Shown one piece after another: positions 12,294 through 22,950 of a stretch of DNA of 35,000 bases. The notes under the pieces were generated by a model. It searched no databases, was not told the origin of the DNA, and worked only from the letters and a program-made list of their open reading frames with translations. Each line of letters begins with the position of its first letter. Position 1 is the stretch's first letter. The DNA comes from Botryococcus braunii (lineage: Eukaryota > Chlorophyta > Trebouxiophyceae): positions 55,001 to 90,000 of the forward strand of contig KV908354.1 of assembly GCA_002005505.1 (NCBI GenBank). Direction: 5' to 3'. The translations under genes and the position numbers were made by a program.

Positions 12294-14167
12294 ACAATAG
12301 GCGCAGCTCAGGAAAGTCAGAGTAGTGTACCTAGGTGTGAGTCCAGGAGAGAGAGAGAGAGCTGCTGCTTCCACCTGCATTGAGAAAGGTGAGAGATTGT
12401 AATGGTGGAGCGCATGAGTCGGGCAGTTCTGGCTGTACTGCAGGATCTCAACATAAGGTACAAAATGTACCTTATTCTGGGAACCAGGATCAGAGGGATA
12501 TAAAAGACAACAGTCCCAGGAGTGCTGACAGTACTGCAGAGTCTCATTATAAGGTACAGAATGTACCTTATGTCAAGCTGGGAAAGGTTCACGTGCCATC
12601 TAACCTGAGGGAAGCCCAACGCTCCCCTCAGTGGGATTTTTGGCAACAAGCAATGAGGGAAGAGATGGATTCCCTTGATACCCATGAGGTTCTAGAGTAT
12701 GTGGACAGACCACAAGGACAGAAAGTTATTCCTGTCCATTGGATCTTCTCCACTAAAAATGATGCACATGGGAATGTTACTCGCTGTAAAGCGAGGTTGG
12801 TTGCCCAAGGGTGTAGACAGATCCCTGGAATAGATGCTGGGGAGGTATTTGCACCCACCAGCAGCTATGGGGCAAGGAGGGCTGTGCTGGCAGTGGCTGC
12901 CACACAGAATCTTGAGATCCACCAAGTAGATATCAAGACGGCTTTTCTCAATGGAGAGTTGGAGGAAGAGGTCTATGTGACCCAACCACCAGGATTTGAG
13001 AATGGCAACACGAGGGTTGTGTGCAAGCTCAGGAAGGCACTATACGGTCTAAAACAAGCCCCACGGGCTTGGCACAAGACCTTGAGCGACAAGTTGAGCG
13101 TGATGGGGTATAGTGTGTGCAAGAGCGATGCGGGCGTATACATCAGGAGGGCCCCTGATGGTAACCTGTCCTTTATTCTTGTTTATGTTGATGATCTTCT
13201 CATAGTTGCCAGAGTGGTTGCAGAGATTGAGTGGGGGAAAGAGTTGTTGAAGAAGGACTTCACCATCCATGATTTGGGAGAGGTGAATGATTTCCTGGGG
13301 TGTCAGGTCCTACGCAATAGAGTTCAGGGCACTATTTCCATGAGTTGCACTCCCAAGATTGATGCTCTTGTGGAAAAGTTTGGCGTTGCTGATGATGGGC
13401 GTGTGGTTGATACCCCCATGTCCAAGGACTTTGTGGCTAGCAGCAGACCCGAGTCCTCAGATGGTATGTCACATGGGGCAGGTACCCCACAACCACCTGG
13501 TCATCGATACTGCGAGTTGATTGGATCGTTGCTATATATTGCCAATACGACCCGGCCTGACATTTCTCAGGCTGTTGGAGTGTTGTCAAGGTATAGAATG
13601 ACACCCACTACCTCACACTGGAATGAGGCCATTCGAGTGCTGAAGTACTTGAGAGATACGAGAGAATTAGCTCTTACTCTGGGTGGAAAGGGGCCTGAGC
13701 TAGAAGGCTATGTTGATGCCGACTATGCTGGGGACCTGGACCACAGGTATTCCACCACTGGCTATGTTCTATCAGTCTATGGTAATGCCGTGGTTTGAGG
13801 AAGCAAGAAGCAGAGCTCAGTTGCTACCTCAACTGTGCAAGCCGAGTTTATGGCAGCCGGCCATATTGTGAAGGAAGCCAACTGGCTTAGGGGCTTCTTG
13901 GAAGAGATCGGGGCTGCACCTTGGAGGGTCAAAATTTTCTGTGTCAACCAAGGATGCATTTCCAATTTACGGAACCCCCTTTATTCCAAATTCACAAAGC
14001 ATGTTGCAGTAAGCTTCCACTATGCTAGGGAAGCTATGGCACTTGGGCAGGTAGATATCCTCTATGTAGAATCTGCTCGAAATGTAGCTGACATTATGAC
14101 CAAGCCACTTGCTAAGCCCGTGTTTGTTGGTCATCGTGATTCACTAGGTTTGAGAAGATACACATAA
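12294..14167 (+). pseudogene. pol: Copia-1 reverse transcriptase and RNase H
   Basis: The longest open frame is 12380-13798. RT region starts near WQQAMREEMDSL; it has [41 protein letters not shown] and the catalytic YVDD near 13190. RNase H starts with YVDADYAGDLDH. Three lesions: an extra GA unit near 12350 shifts the frame relative to Copia-2, TGA at 13796-13798 replaces TGG, and the RNase H catalytic Asp in CDNQGC is Val here (CVNQGC, near 13943). The frame resumes after the stop and ends at 14167. Two dyads (ATAAGGTAC-5-GTACCTTAT type) lie in the linker at about 12453 and 12551. Confidence 0.9.
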
Positions 14168-14177
14168 AGCATGCAGG

Positions 14178-14187
14178 CAAGGGGAAG
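14178..14187 (+). promoter_or_regulatory. Copia-1 polypurine tract
   Basis: CAAGGGGAAG lies directly before the 3' LTR. The same tract precedes the Copia-2 and Copia-B 3' LTRs. It primes plus-strand synthesis in LTR elements. Confidence 0.85.
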
Positions 14188-14554
14188 TGTTGAGTTCTGA
14201 ACATTATTATTGAATGCCTTGTGCTTTAAGTGATCTTCAGGTGTGCACTATTAGGATATGGGTCCATTGAGAACATAAGGTACCTTAAGACACGTTAGGT
14301 TGTGGACGATTTCGAACATAAGGTACAATCTGATCTAGATTACGCGTTAGTGTGAAAGGACTATTAAAGCTGCAATCACCGCATAGTCGAGCAACTGGTT
14401 TGGAAAGATACTGGGCACATAAGGATGCCAGTCTTGTTCATGCAGTTGCATGTGTCTAAAGAGCAGACAGTCGTCGAGGACTGTAGCTGGAGAGGCACGA
14501 ACTTACGACCTGTCTGCTTGCTTATAGGATACGCCACTGCCCATAACCTTTACA
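14188..14554 (+). repeat. Copia-1 3' LTR, short form (367 bp)
   Basis: Same start as the 5' LTR (TGTTGAGTTCTGAAC) and end TTTACA, followed by TSD GAATT. It has a single copy of the 133-bp unit and lacks the 199-bp spacer. A few substitutions against the 5' LTR (for example CTTATAGG for CTTACAGG) show the insertion is not new. Confidence 0.93.
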
Positions 14555-15050
14555 GAATTTATCTGCAGTTGCAAACCATGATAAAACCCCCTTTGAAATG
14601 TGGTTTGGCACTGTTCCTGACATCAGTCATCTACGTGTCTTTGGCAGCAAGTGTTAAATTATGATTGATAAATCAAGGAGAGATGGGAAATTTAGCCCTG
14701 TCAGTACAGAGGGTGTGTTCTTGGGGTGTGATGGCTACAACAAAAATTATCGTATCCTCATAGATTCTAAGGTAACTGTTCATGCAAGAGAGTTTGTTAA
14801 GTTTGATGAGAGACTGTCTGATGATGATGACATGCCTGATCTTGTTGCTATGGTGAATGATGAAGAGGAATTTCCTGAAGAGTCTGAAACCATTGTCAAT
14901 AAAGAAAATGTGCATGAAATTGCTGAAGACTTGTCTTCTGTCTCTTTGGCCCCCTTGGGCATTGATGATAGCATCGCCAGATTTGACCAGTTAAACCTGG
15001 ATATGGCAAGAGCTGTGGGGCTTGATCAGATCTGATCAAGCCCCACAGCT
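14555..15050 (+). pseudogene. Copia-B integrase C-terminal part and linker
   Basis: It continues the frame broken at 6924. HDKTPFEMWFG and DISHLRVFGS are the typical copia integrase-to-RT signatures, followed by GVFLGCDGYNKNYRIL and an acidic linker. An in-frame TAA at 14655 interrupts it. The frame ends inside a perfect palindrome at 15009-15052. Another 150 or so bases (to about 15235) may be more linker (Pro/Gln/Asp-rich in one frame) before the unidentified block. Confidence 0.82.
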
Positions 15051-15052
15051 CT
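15009..15052. repeat. Perfect 44-bp palindrome
   Basis: Two 22-base arms with no spacer, centred on the AGATCT at 15028-15033, pair at every position; the next bases out (A and A) do not. The left arm codes for the end of the Copia-B linker, so the right arm looks like an inverted copy of coding sequence. Confidence 0.95.
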
Positions 15053-15226
15053 AGACTCACAAGGAGTCTGACCAGTATGTTACTAACCTTGGGGAAAAAG
15101 GGCTGCAGGGAGCCAGGACTTTGCAGATCCTGAACCTCGTTCCACAAGTGGCCTGGATCCGCGTCCTGATCAGGATGTTCCACAAGTGATCAGTCAAAAA
15201 GGTATAGGTAATGTTCTTCCAAATTC

Positions 15227-16106
15227 TCAACTCGAGCCCATTACTGGTTCCAGCCACCCCCGTGCCATCCCTGGGTTGATCTGAAAATAATCTGAGTGAA
15301 GGCGCAATGGGTTCAATCCCAGCTCCTCCACTTCCCTCCATGTCGGAAACACAGCCCTGCTTTGCCCTAGGTACAGGCGAAACTGGAACTGTACCAGCTC
15401 GATGTACACTTGGTACTCTCTGTACCACCTGTACATATGCCTTGCTCCCTCCTCTCCCTCGACAATTCCTCTGTTGAGATAAAACAGGGGAATGCCCGGC
15501 AGTGGTCCGTCTACCATTAACTTAGCCAGTTCCTGCAGACGGTTCCACACTCTCAAAAAATAATATACCTCGCAGTCTTCTTTAGGAAGACTCTTCCCGT
15601 ACAACTCTGCAACTTCTTCTACTAGGCTATCCTGAAGGGGATCACTGAACACAATCAATTCCTCCCACTTCACAAGCACCGGCTCTACTTGCGGCTGGTC
15701 AAGCTGAGCCAAAAAAGCAGGTGGAATATTTCCCTCACCCAAGACGGACACCTCCCCACTCTCACAGGTCTTGATGAAATTGTAATTCTCTGGCAATTGG
15801 GTCTGGTAGGTTGTTCAGGATGATATCTTTGTGGTGCACAATGGGTCTCTGAAATTGTCCTTTCGGTACACCTGGCCTTTCAATATGGATGTATAGACCA
15901 GGATCACCAAAATAATCAGGGACCTCAAAATGTGCCCTGACAAAAGGGATGGGATACTCAGAGTATTCAAGTCTTCTTGGATGGCGTTCTCGAAGATCTG
16001 CTCTTGCCGGTCGTAGTCCTCCCCTTGATGGTAAGACTGGTCTTGGTCTTCTGTGCTCCTCAGGCTCCGGGGTGTCGTCAATCACTATAACTTCGTCTTC
16101 TGTCAT
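15227..16106 (-). pseudogene. Hypothetical protein in unidentified insert, two overlapping frames
   Basis: Frame 1 (16106-15762) starts MTEDEVIVIDDTPEPEE, has an Arg/Pro-rich stretch, then a folded-looking part (EYPIPFVRAHFEVPDYFGDPGLYIHI). Frame 2 (15796-15227) continues with an acidic, helix-rich segment containing VEPVLVKWEELIVFSDP and MYRWYREYQVYIELVQFQFRLYLGQ. The overlap near 15790 suggests one ORF of about 290 residues broken by a single-base shift. I do not recognise the family and see no transposase or retroviral motif. It lies antisense to Copia-B between its integrase and RT, so it was probably brought in by an insertion or gene-capture event. Confidence 0.5.
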
Positions 16107-16194
16107 GCAATGAGCGGTGGGCCCAGCACCATTGAAGTGTATAGGTAGGATGTGGTCGTAACTCTCAGCAATCCGTTTGCACGCAGAAGGACGT

Positions 16195-16980
16195 ATCTGT
16201 TAACGCACACCCTTAACCTCAATATACTATCTAGATCAGTATTGGTACTGCCATCTAGATCTGCCGACTGCACTCTCGTTGGGCGCCCTTAGCTCACAGC
16301 AGTCCCAGGAGTTTTAGTGGCACGGACACTCCTCAACGTTCGCTACCATTCCCTGGTGTACACCCTTAGTACACAGTACCTCTTACTGTTCACAATAGTA
16401 ACAAACCATCTTCACTTCTCCGGTAATTTGTGTGCAAAGTGGCATTTACTCTGAATCCACGAAATACTGAGCATGCAATGACAAGCTTGGAGTGCGGATA
16501 AGATATCTTTCACATCTATGCGACTCTTACATTGGGTAGATACATTTACGTGTTAACGCACACCCTTAACGTCAATACACTATCTAGATCAGTACTGGTA
16601 CTGCCATCTAGATCTGCCTGCAACCTGGCCGTTACGTCTTCTGAGTGTTCGTCAACATGCATTAAATATATCTAATCAATATTCAAACAACCCACTGATG
16701 ATCATCATGTATGTACATACCGACTGCTCTCTCGTTGGGCGCCCTTAGCCCACAGCAGTCCCAGGAGTTTTAATAGCACGGACACTCCTCAACGTTCTGT
16801 ACACACATGTGAATCCATCAGTTACCTTAATAACAATAACCAATCTAAACAGTAGAAGCTTGTTTCTAATGAGCGACATCACTCACCGCTACCATTCCCT
16901 GGTGTACACCCTTAGTACAGAGTAGCTCTTACTGTTCACAACAGTAACAAACAAGCTTCACTTCTCCTGTTCATTAAATA
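16195..16980. repeat. Imperfect direct repeat with insertions or deletions, period about 350 bp
   Basis: Copy 1 (about 16198-16430) and copy 2 (about 16550-16975) share, in order: GTTAACGCACACCCTTAAC, ACTATCTAGATCAGTA, CTCTCGTTGGGCGCCCTTAG, CAGTCCCAGGAGTTTTA, CACGGACACTCCTCAACGTT, CGCTACCATTCCCTGGTGTA and TCTTACTGTTCACAA. Copy 2 has two extra blocks (about 16618-16720 and 16797-16887). It lies upstream of the minus-strand hypothetical ORF, so it could be its promoter repeats, an LTR pair or subterminal repeats. Similar motifs were not seen elsewhere in the window. Confidence 0.75.
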
Positions 16981-16990
16981 CATTCATCCT

Positions 16991-17396
16991 ATGGATGCTA
17001 ATGGCAATGTTATTAGATTCAAGGCCAGCTTGGTAGCTCAGGGCTGCAGGCAAATCCCTGGTGTTGATGTAATGGAGGTATTTGCTCCTACGAGTAGCTA
17101 TGGTGTTAGGAGAGCACTGCTGTCAGTTGCTGCTAGAGAGGGTCTTGAAATTCACCTAGTGGATGTCAGACTGCATTCTTAAATGGGGAGTTGGAGGAGG
17201 TGGTATATGTCACCCAGTCCCCTGGATTTGAGAATGGAGATCGCAATACTGTGTGCCGCCTGAGAAAGGCCCTTTATGGCATGAAACAGGCACCCCGCGC
17301 ATGGCATAAGACCCTGAATGACAAGCTGGAAGTCTTGGGGTATGAGGTGTGTAAGAGTGATGCTGGAGTGTATGTGAAGTGCTCAGTGGATGGAGG
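16991..17396 (+). pseudogene. Copia-B reverse transcriptase, N-terminal part, interrupted by G2
   Basis: MDANGNVIRFKASLVAQGCRQIPG and FAPTSSYGVRR in one frame, a frameshift near 17170, then [26 protein letters not shown] and KSDAGVYVK in another. These are close to the same motifs in Copia-1 and Copia-2. Resemblance stops at 17401 at the first base of the G2 LTR. The catalytic YVDD lies on the far side at about 32864. Confidence 0.88.
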
Positions 17397-17401
17397 GAAA
17401 T

Positions 17402-17637
17402 TGAGATGGCAAAGGAAGAGAGAAAGAACGACGTCTCGTCGACGAGACACATTTCCAGTTAGAGGATTCAGCGGAATCTGTTGCAAGCCGGCCAGACCGG
17501 GACTTCCCTCGAAGCCAAGACGCGTGCCACTTTCTAGAGCCTTCAATCAAACCCGGAATCCTACACATTTCAGGACCTTGCAGCTTCCTGCCCCAAATCC
17601 TACACATTTCAAGACCTGGCAGCTTCCTGCCGTTACA
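17402..17637 (-). repeat. G2 3' LTR (236 bp)
   Basis: On the minus strand it starts TGTAACGGCAGGAAG and ends GCCATCTCA. It contains a tandem pair of an approximately 37-bp unit (CCTACACATTTCA... GGCAGCTTCCTGCC on plus). It is longer than the 5' LTR, partly through an extra GTCTCGTC-type segment. Confidence 0.9.
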
Positions 17638-17652
17638 ACTTCCCCCTCCCCT
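17638..17652 (-). promoter_or_regulatory. G2 polypurine tract
   Basis: The minus strand reads AGGGGAGGGGGAAGT directly before the 3' LTR, the expected position of a plus-strand primer. Confidence 0.85.
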
Positions 17653-18068
17653 ACATGCTCCTCGCTCACATCAGAGCAGTCATCACGAGCAAGACTCTAT
17701 AAGGTAAGAGTTCTACAAGCAGTGTACATGTAGTCTACACTCAAACAACAAGATTCTTTACACATATATGAATAATAGAATATATATAGATTTGGCGACA
17801 AGTTTGTTGAGCCTCCAATGTTGAGGTACGTCAGTGAGCTTTGTTCATCCTCGTTCATTGCTTTAAATTTTCATGGCGGGCTTCAAAGTGGATCGATGAT
17901 CTACACTTAACATCATGCGCGCGCGATACAGCTCACCGTACTGAACTTCCCACTTGCATGACAACGGGGTGACACACGGGGAGCAACTAAGCCCTTCTCC
18001 CTCCCCCCGGCGGGCAGCAATGCTGTACCCGCAACAAACAAGTGAAGGAAAAGATCGCCTCTCCGTGT
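17653..18068 (-). other. G2 3' untranslated region
   Basis: About 415 bases between the stop of the chromodomain ORF and the polypurine tract, with no ORF of note. Confidence 0.6.
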
Positions 18069-19104
18069 CTAAGTCCGCCTTTTCTTATGCACAGTACTAG
18101 TATTCTTAGTTGCTGAGGCATGCTCATTAGTTCGCTTCGTAGTACCGTTGCCTGCAGCCGCGACACCTTTCGTGCGCTTCCTTGTTCCCACCTTCTCATT
18201 GAAAGCGCGACCAGCCCAGTACTCCTGGACAACCTCTTGGGCATGTTCTATTAATCCTGCTTCTGGTTCCCATGAGTTACGCTCAGGCCCGTAACCTTTC
18301 CATTTTACCAAGTATTCTTTCTTCGGCGCATGGTGCGCAGCCTTCTTCTCTCGAAGCATCAAAATACACTCCACCTCGTATTCCCAATCACCATCAATCC
18401 AATCTGGCAGAGGTGAGGGAGCCACATTGACACCCTCATGATATGGCTTCAACAGCGACACATGAAACACATTGTGAATGGTGTACTCATCAGGCAACTC
18501 CAGCCTATATGCAACAGCGCCAATTCTAGCCAAAATCTTGAATGGCCCGATGAAACGAGGTAATAACTTCGTGGTGCCAGGATGCTTCCAACGGATATTC
18601 TTAGTGGACAATAGTACCTCTTCCCCAACTTCATACTCAACATGTCTGAGCCCCTGATTAGCATAAGTGCGCTGCCTATCATGTGCCTCAATCAGGTTGC
18701 GCTTCGCTAGCGCAAGATCATCATGCAACTTTATAGCAAATCTTTTAGCCGACGGGAAAGTGGTCCCAGAAATCACTGCAAACGGCTCAATAGGATCCTC
18801 CCCATACACCAACCGGAAGGGAGTTGTGCGAACGGATTCTTGATAAGCATTGTTGTAAGCAAATTCCGCGGCTGGCACATGCACATCCCAATCATGGTGG
18901 GTTGGACTAACATAATGCCTCAACATGTCTTCCACAATGCGATTCACACGCTCAGTTTGTCCATCAGTCTGTGGATGATAAGCCGTTGAAAAGACAGACC
19001 TGGTGCCCAAAAGTTTAAACAACGCTTTAGTGAAGGCACTCGTGAACACCGTTCCGCGATCAGTCAACACCTCTTTAGGCATACCGTGCAGCTTAAACAC
19101 ACGA
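18069..19104 (-). pseudogene. G2 integrase C-terminal half and chromodomain
   Basis: It continues the integrase after the G1 insertion: KLHGMPKEVLTDRG and FHPQTDGQTER-type motif (YHPQTDGQTERVNRI), carrying the second Asp and the Glu of DDE. Next come VGEEVLLSTKNIRW, LPRFIGPFKILARIG and the integrase/chromodomain bridge VFHVSLLKPY. The chromodomain follows: WEYEVECIL, EYLVKWKGYGPERNSWEPE. The tail is Lys/Thr-rich and basic. Known: chromodomains steer chromovirus insertion to heterochromatin. The frame is intact here over more than 340 residues, but upstream parts are broken, so it is not functional alone. Confidence 0.9.
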
Positions 19105-19554
19105 TTTAACGAAGTGAGACGTGTAATCAAGATTTATAACGAGCTAAGCAAGGGTTTCAGGCAAGGGTGACACCGAAGGTAGAAATCGAAGTTCCAATCC
19201 GTTACAAGTTCGCAGCCCTCCTCACGCAGGTCGTCCGAGTCTCCAAAGAACAATATATAATGAACAATGTAGAGAATGCTAGATGTCTCACTCGTAGCAG
19301 CAAACCCAAAGACAATGATAACCACCCGAGTTCCTAGTCCACCTATGCGCGGATCCGGCTACGTCGTCCCTCTACGAGATGCTCTCGCGAGCATAACGAT
19401 ATGGATGACGAGAGGAGATCTACTAGGATATTACAGTCATTTTCCTACACACAAGGACAACGAGATCTACTCGTATCCCAAAGGGCACGAAGAATCATGA
19501 ACTACGCGCACATCCTACGTGAGACGCGTCGCGCTGACGCGGCACCTCACTACA
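19105..19554 (-). repeat. G1 3' LTR (450 bp)
   Basis: On minus it starts TGTAGTGAGGTGCCGCG and ends CACTTCGTTAAA. The copy at 25236-25685 is the same except for one base. It would supply promoter and poly(A) signals. Confidence 0.93.
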
Positions 19555-19567
19555 TACTCCCCCCCTT
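19555..19567 (-). promoter_or_regulatory. G1 polypurine tract
   Basis: The minus strand reads AAGGGGGGGAGTA immediately before the 3' LTR. Confidence 0.85.
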
Positions 19568-20112
19568 ATTCCTGTGCGTCCCCGCGCAGAAGGCAGAGCG
19601 CAACAACAAACAGACAAGGCAAACAAAGGAACAGAAAGACCTTCCAACATGCGGAGACTCAGACTTAGACCTACGGGCAACCCGCCTCCCGTGTTGCCAG
19701 ACCCCAGCCGAATGCTGCGTATCGGGGTCCCCACCATAATGCAATAAGAACAAGGATCAGGCATGACTAACAGAACAAAAGACAAAACACTGAAAGAAAA
19801 ACGAAAGTCCACACGATGAACAGCCAAAATGAGACACAAGGGCAGAGCTAAAAGTCCAGATGTCCAAAAGTCCAGAGTCCAAGGGGAGTCCAATTTCCAC
19901 ATATAGTCCAGTATTACGCCAGTATTGCACCATATTGATCAGGTGTGGTAGTGAAGTGAAAAGGCCATACACCTAATGTGCACAAAAATCTATCCAGGTA
20001 AGGGACCCATGGTCAACCCTACCGGGTAAGGCAGCCTTACCCTAGCCTATCCAAAGTCCATATGGCCATACAGAGAGACCCCTCCAAGGAGGGCCAACCG
20101 GTCGACGGGACC
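19568..20112 (-). other. G1 3' untranslated region
   Basis: About 545 bases between the stop of the pol frame and the polypurine tract. Only short shadow ORFs are present. Confidence 0.6.
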
Positions 20113-22950
20113 CTAAGGGTGGACCCTAGGAGTCGTGCCCTTGGGAGGCAATGGCGGGAGCCCGTGACTCTCTCTGTATTCTTCCACTTTCTTGTGGCAA
20201 CGCGTGAAATGGTTGAGTGGCTCCCAACTGTCCTCGCTGGGATCGTGGCCCTTCCAGCGGACGAGATACTGCAGATGAGGGGACCCGTCCGGGTCGTACA
20301 GAGCACGGCCGCGGTCATCGGTGCGCGGCTTGTGATCCAGAATGGTCTCAACCTCATACTCAATGTGATTGTTGACGAGGTGCGGGGGCGGCGGCGGCGT
20401 GCGCACGCGGGCGCCCTCTGCAGTGCGGTAGAGGGTGAGGAAATTCACATTGACTACGGGGTGGTAGTGGTCGTAGCCGTCGGGGAAGTCCAGACGGTAA
20501 GCATTGGGACCGGGCGAGTCAAGGACCTTGAAGGGCCCCACGCGGCGAGGCGCAAACTTGTGTGGAAGTTTGCGGTGCACTGCAAAGAAGTCCCGGTCCA
20601 CCAGCACGAAGTCACCGGTGGCGAAGGTGACATTGCTACGGCGCCTATTCGCATAGGCAGCCTGACGGTCTTGGGCTGCAGCCAAAAACTTTTGTGCCCG
20701 TCGGATGTCTGAGCCCATCTTCCGCACAAAGTCATCCGCATTCCCAATTCCAGTTTTGCCCAAGTGGCCATTCGCAAACGGCACGTTTGGATCTTGGCCA
20801 TACGTGAGCCGAAAGGGTGTGGTGTTTATTGAGGTTTGCCATGCGTTGTTATATGCGAATTCTGCTTCAGGCAAGTAACTATCCCAGTCCTTCCCATGAT
20901 CCGCCACATAGTGTTTCAGATAATCTCCCAAGATGCGGTTTGTCCTTTCGGTTTGACCATCCGTTTGAGGATGGAAGGCAGTTGAAAGGGCAGGTCGACA
21001 TCCCGTAAGTTCATAAAATGCCTTCATAAACTTACTCACAAAGCGGGGATCCCGATCAGAAACAATTTCCTCCGGATACCCATGATACATCCACACCCGT
21101 GTCCTTAGCAATTGTGCTTCAGTATAAGCATCAGCATTCATTGTTGTAGCAGCAAAATGAGCACACTTGCTAAGCCTATCCACAACAACCCAAATCGCAT
21201 CATGTCCACTTGGGGTCTTTGGGAGGTTAGTAATAAAGTCCATAGACACACTTTGCCACTTCCTTGCTGGTATTTGTAAGGGGTGAAGAAGACCAGCAGG
21301 CAAAGTATTCCGAGCCTTGACTCGTTGACAAGAGTCACAATGAGCAACATAGGCTTTGACATCCTCATACATTCCCGGCCAATACCATTCCCTTGTGACA
21401 AGCTCGTACATGCGAGTTACTCCAGGGTGACCAACATGAGGTGGATCATGTAAAGCTTCCAAAATTCCACGTCGTAGGTTCTCCACGACAAGTTCCCCAT
21501 CTTTCCTTTCCTCAAACAATGCAGGAACATATTTCCGTCCATTCCTCTCCCAAAAGCCTCCCTTTAGACTAACCTTCCTTCTATTCGCACGCGCTGCCAA
21601 CCACGGATCGTATGTGTAAGCCTTCTCAAGTTTGCCAAGTAGGATTTCGTACCCATCGGTCTCGCGGGTAAGCTCACTCGGGCTGGCCAACCCGATTTGC
21701 TCCATCGTGCCGAGGGAGCTTGGGGTCTCGTGAGCGGGCCCCGGGAGCGTGACCTTGGGGACCTTGCGGACCCGAGCTGTGAGGGTACCCTCGACATCCC
21801 GGCTGGAGGGGGTGAGGGAGTCCGGACTGGTGCGCCGACGCTTGCGCCGGAGGGCAGCCCCGGCCACAGCAGCCCCATTGTCCCTCCCCCCAGGTCCAGG
21901 GTGTTGAGTGAAGTGACACCTGGAGAGCGGATCCGCAATGTTGGTCTTGCCCGGTTCCCATACCCATTCAATCTCAAACTCCTGCAGGCGCTCGGCCCAC
22001 CGAGCCCTCCGAGGACTAAGCCCCACCTGTTGACCCAAGAAGGTGTTGCACTTGTGATCCGTCACCACCGTAACTGGCTTACCTAACAAATAACATCTCC
22101 ATTCCGTGAGAGCATACACTACAGCCAATAACTCCCGTTCCGTGGCACTGTAGTTCCTCTCGCTTGCTCCCAACTTTTTACTGAAATACGCACAAACCTT
22201 CCCATCTTGAAACAGCACAGCTCCCACGCCGTAATCGCATGCATCGCACACTACCTTAAATGGCCGACGTACGTCCGGGAGTGTTAAGATAGGGGCACTT
22301 ACCAAAGCTTCCTTTATGTTGTCAAATGCTTCCTGTTGTTCCTGTCCCCACTTCCAAGGTGCTTTTGCCCCAGAGAGAGCTGTCAATGGGGTTGCTAGGA
22401 TACTGTAGTTCTGAATAAACTTTCGAAAGTAATTAGACAACCCAAGAAACCTCCTAACTTCCGTTACGTTTGTGGGCGTAGGCCACTCCTGCACCACCTT
22501 GACTTTATCCATATCCACTTCCAACCCATTTTCCCCAATGATGTGTCCCAAGTATTTCAATTGTTTCTCAAAGAAAGAGCATTTGACAAGTTTTGCTAGG
22601 AGTTGGTGTTCGCGTAGACGGGTGAAAACTCTGTCCAACTGCAGAAGGTGTTCCTCTTCCGTTTTGCTATAAATGAGCACATCATCCAAGTATACAACCA
22701 CAAAGCCTTCCCTTATAAAGTCGTGAAAAACCTCATTCATAAGCCGTTGAAATGTCGCGGGCGCGTTGGTCAAACCAAAGGGAAGTACAAGAAATTCGTA
22801 CAAGCCAAAAGGGGTCCTGAAGGCAGTTTTAGGCACATCCTCCTTGCGAAGTCGCACTTGATGGTACCCAGACAACAAGTCCAAGCTCGAAAACACCTTG
22901 GCTCCCTTTAGCCTATCTAGCAGATCGTCAATTCTGGGGAGAGGGTACCC
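20113..22950 (-). pseudogene. pol: G1 reverse transcriptase (fingers deleted), RNase H, integrase, chromodomain
   Basis: The open frame runs over 927 codons. It begins in RT palm: YPLPRIDDLLDRL, then FSSLDLLSGYHQ and catalytic YLDD (22681-22692). Next are RT thumb, RNase H (CDACDYGVGAVL, VTDHKCN, NIADPLSR) and integrase with H-x-H and C-x2-C (VGHPGVTRMY, CDSCQRVK). The DDE residues lie in SMDFITNLP, SDRDPRF and HPQTDGQTERTNRI. A chromodomain (YEVETIL, YLVRWKGHDPSEDSWEPL) is near the C-terminus. The upstream join at about 22950 runs from the protease linker straight into YPLPRID, without the conserved VKKKDG/D-Y-R-x-LN block of gypsy RT fingers, and in a different frame. Everything downstream looks intact. 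Confidence 0.88.

Larger units (their letters stand above)
6925..14554 (+). mobile_element. Copia-1: Ty1/copia element with half-tRNA PBS, degenerate
   Basis: Bounded by LTRs 6925-7624 and 14188-14554 (TG...CA) and a 5-bp TSD GAATT (6920-6924 and 14555-14559). Internal order is PBS, long leader with T tract, gag/protease, integrase, RT, RNase H, polypurine tract. It is the same family as Copia-2 (26586-32038), at roughly 95 percent by eye. Copia-2 supplies uninterrupted versions of its two internal insertions. It is disabled by frameshifts near 10310-10420, a TAG at 11950, an LTR insertion at 12091, a GA-repeat slippage at about 12350 and a TGA at 13796. Unlike Copia-2 it keeps protease and the complete integrase region. 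Confidence 0.92.

Noticed and set aside
20062..20712. 216-codon plus-strand ORF
   Set aside because: Shadow of the G1 integrase/chromodomain on the minus strand.
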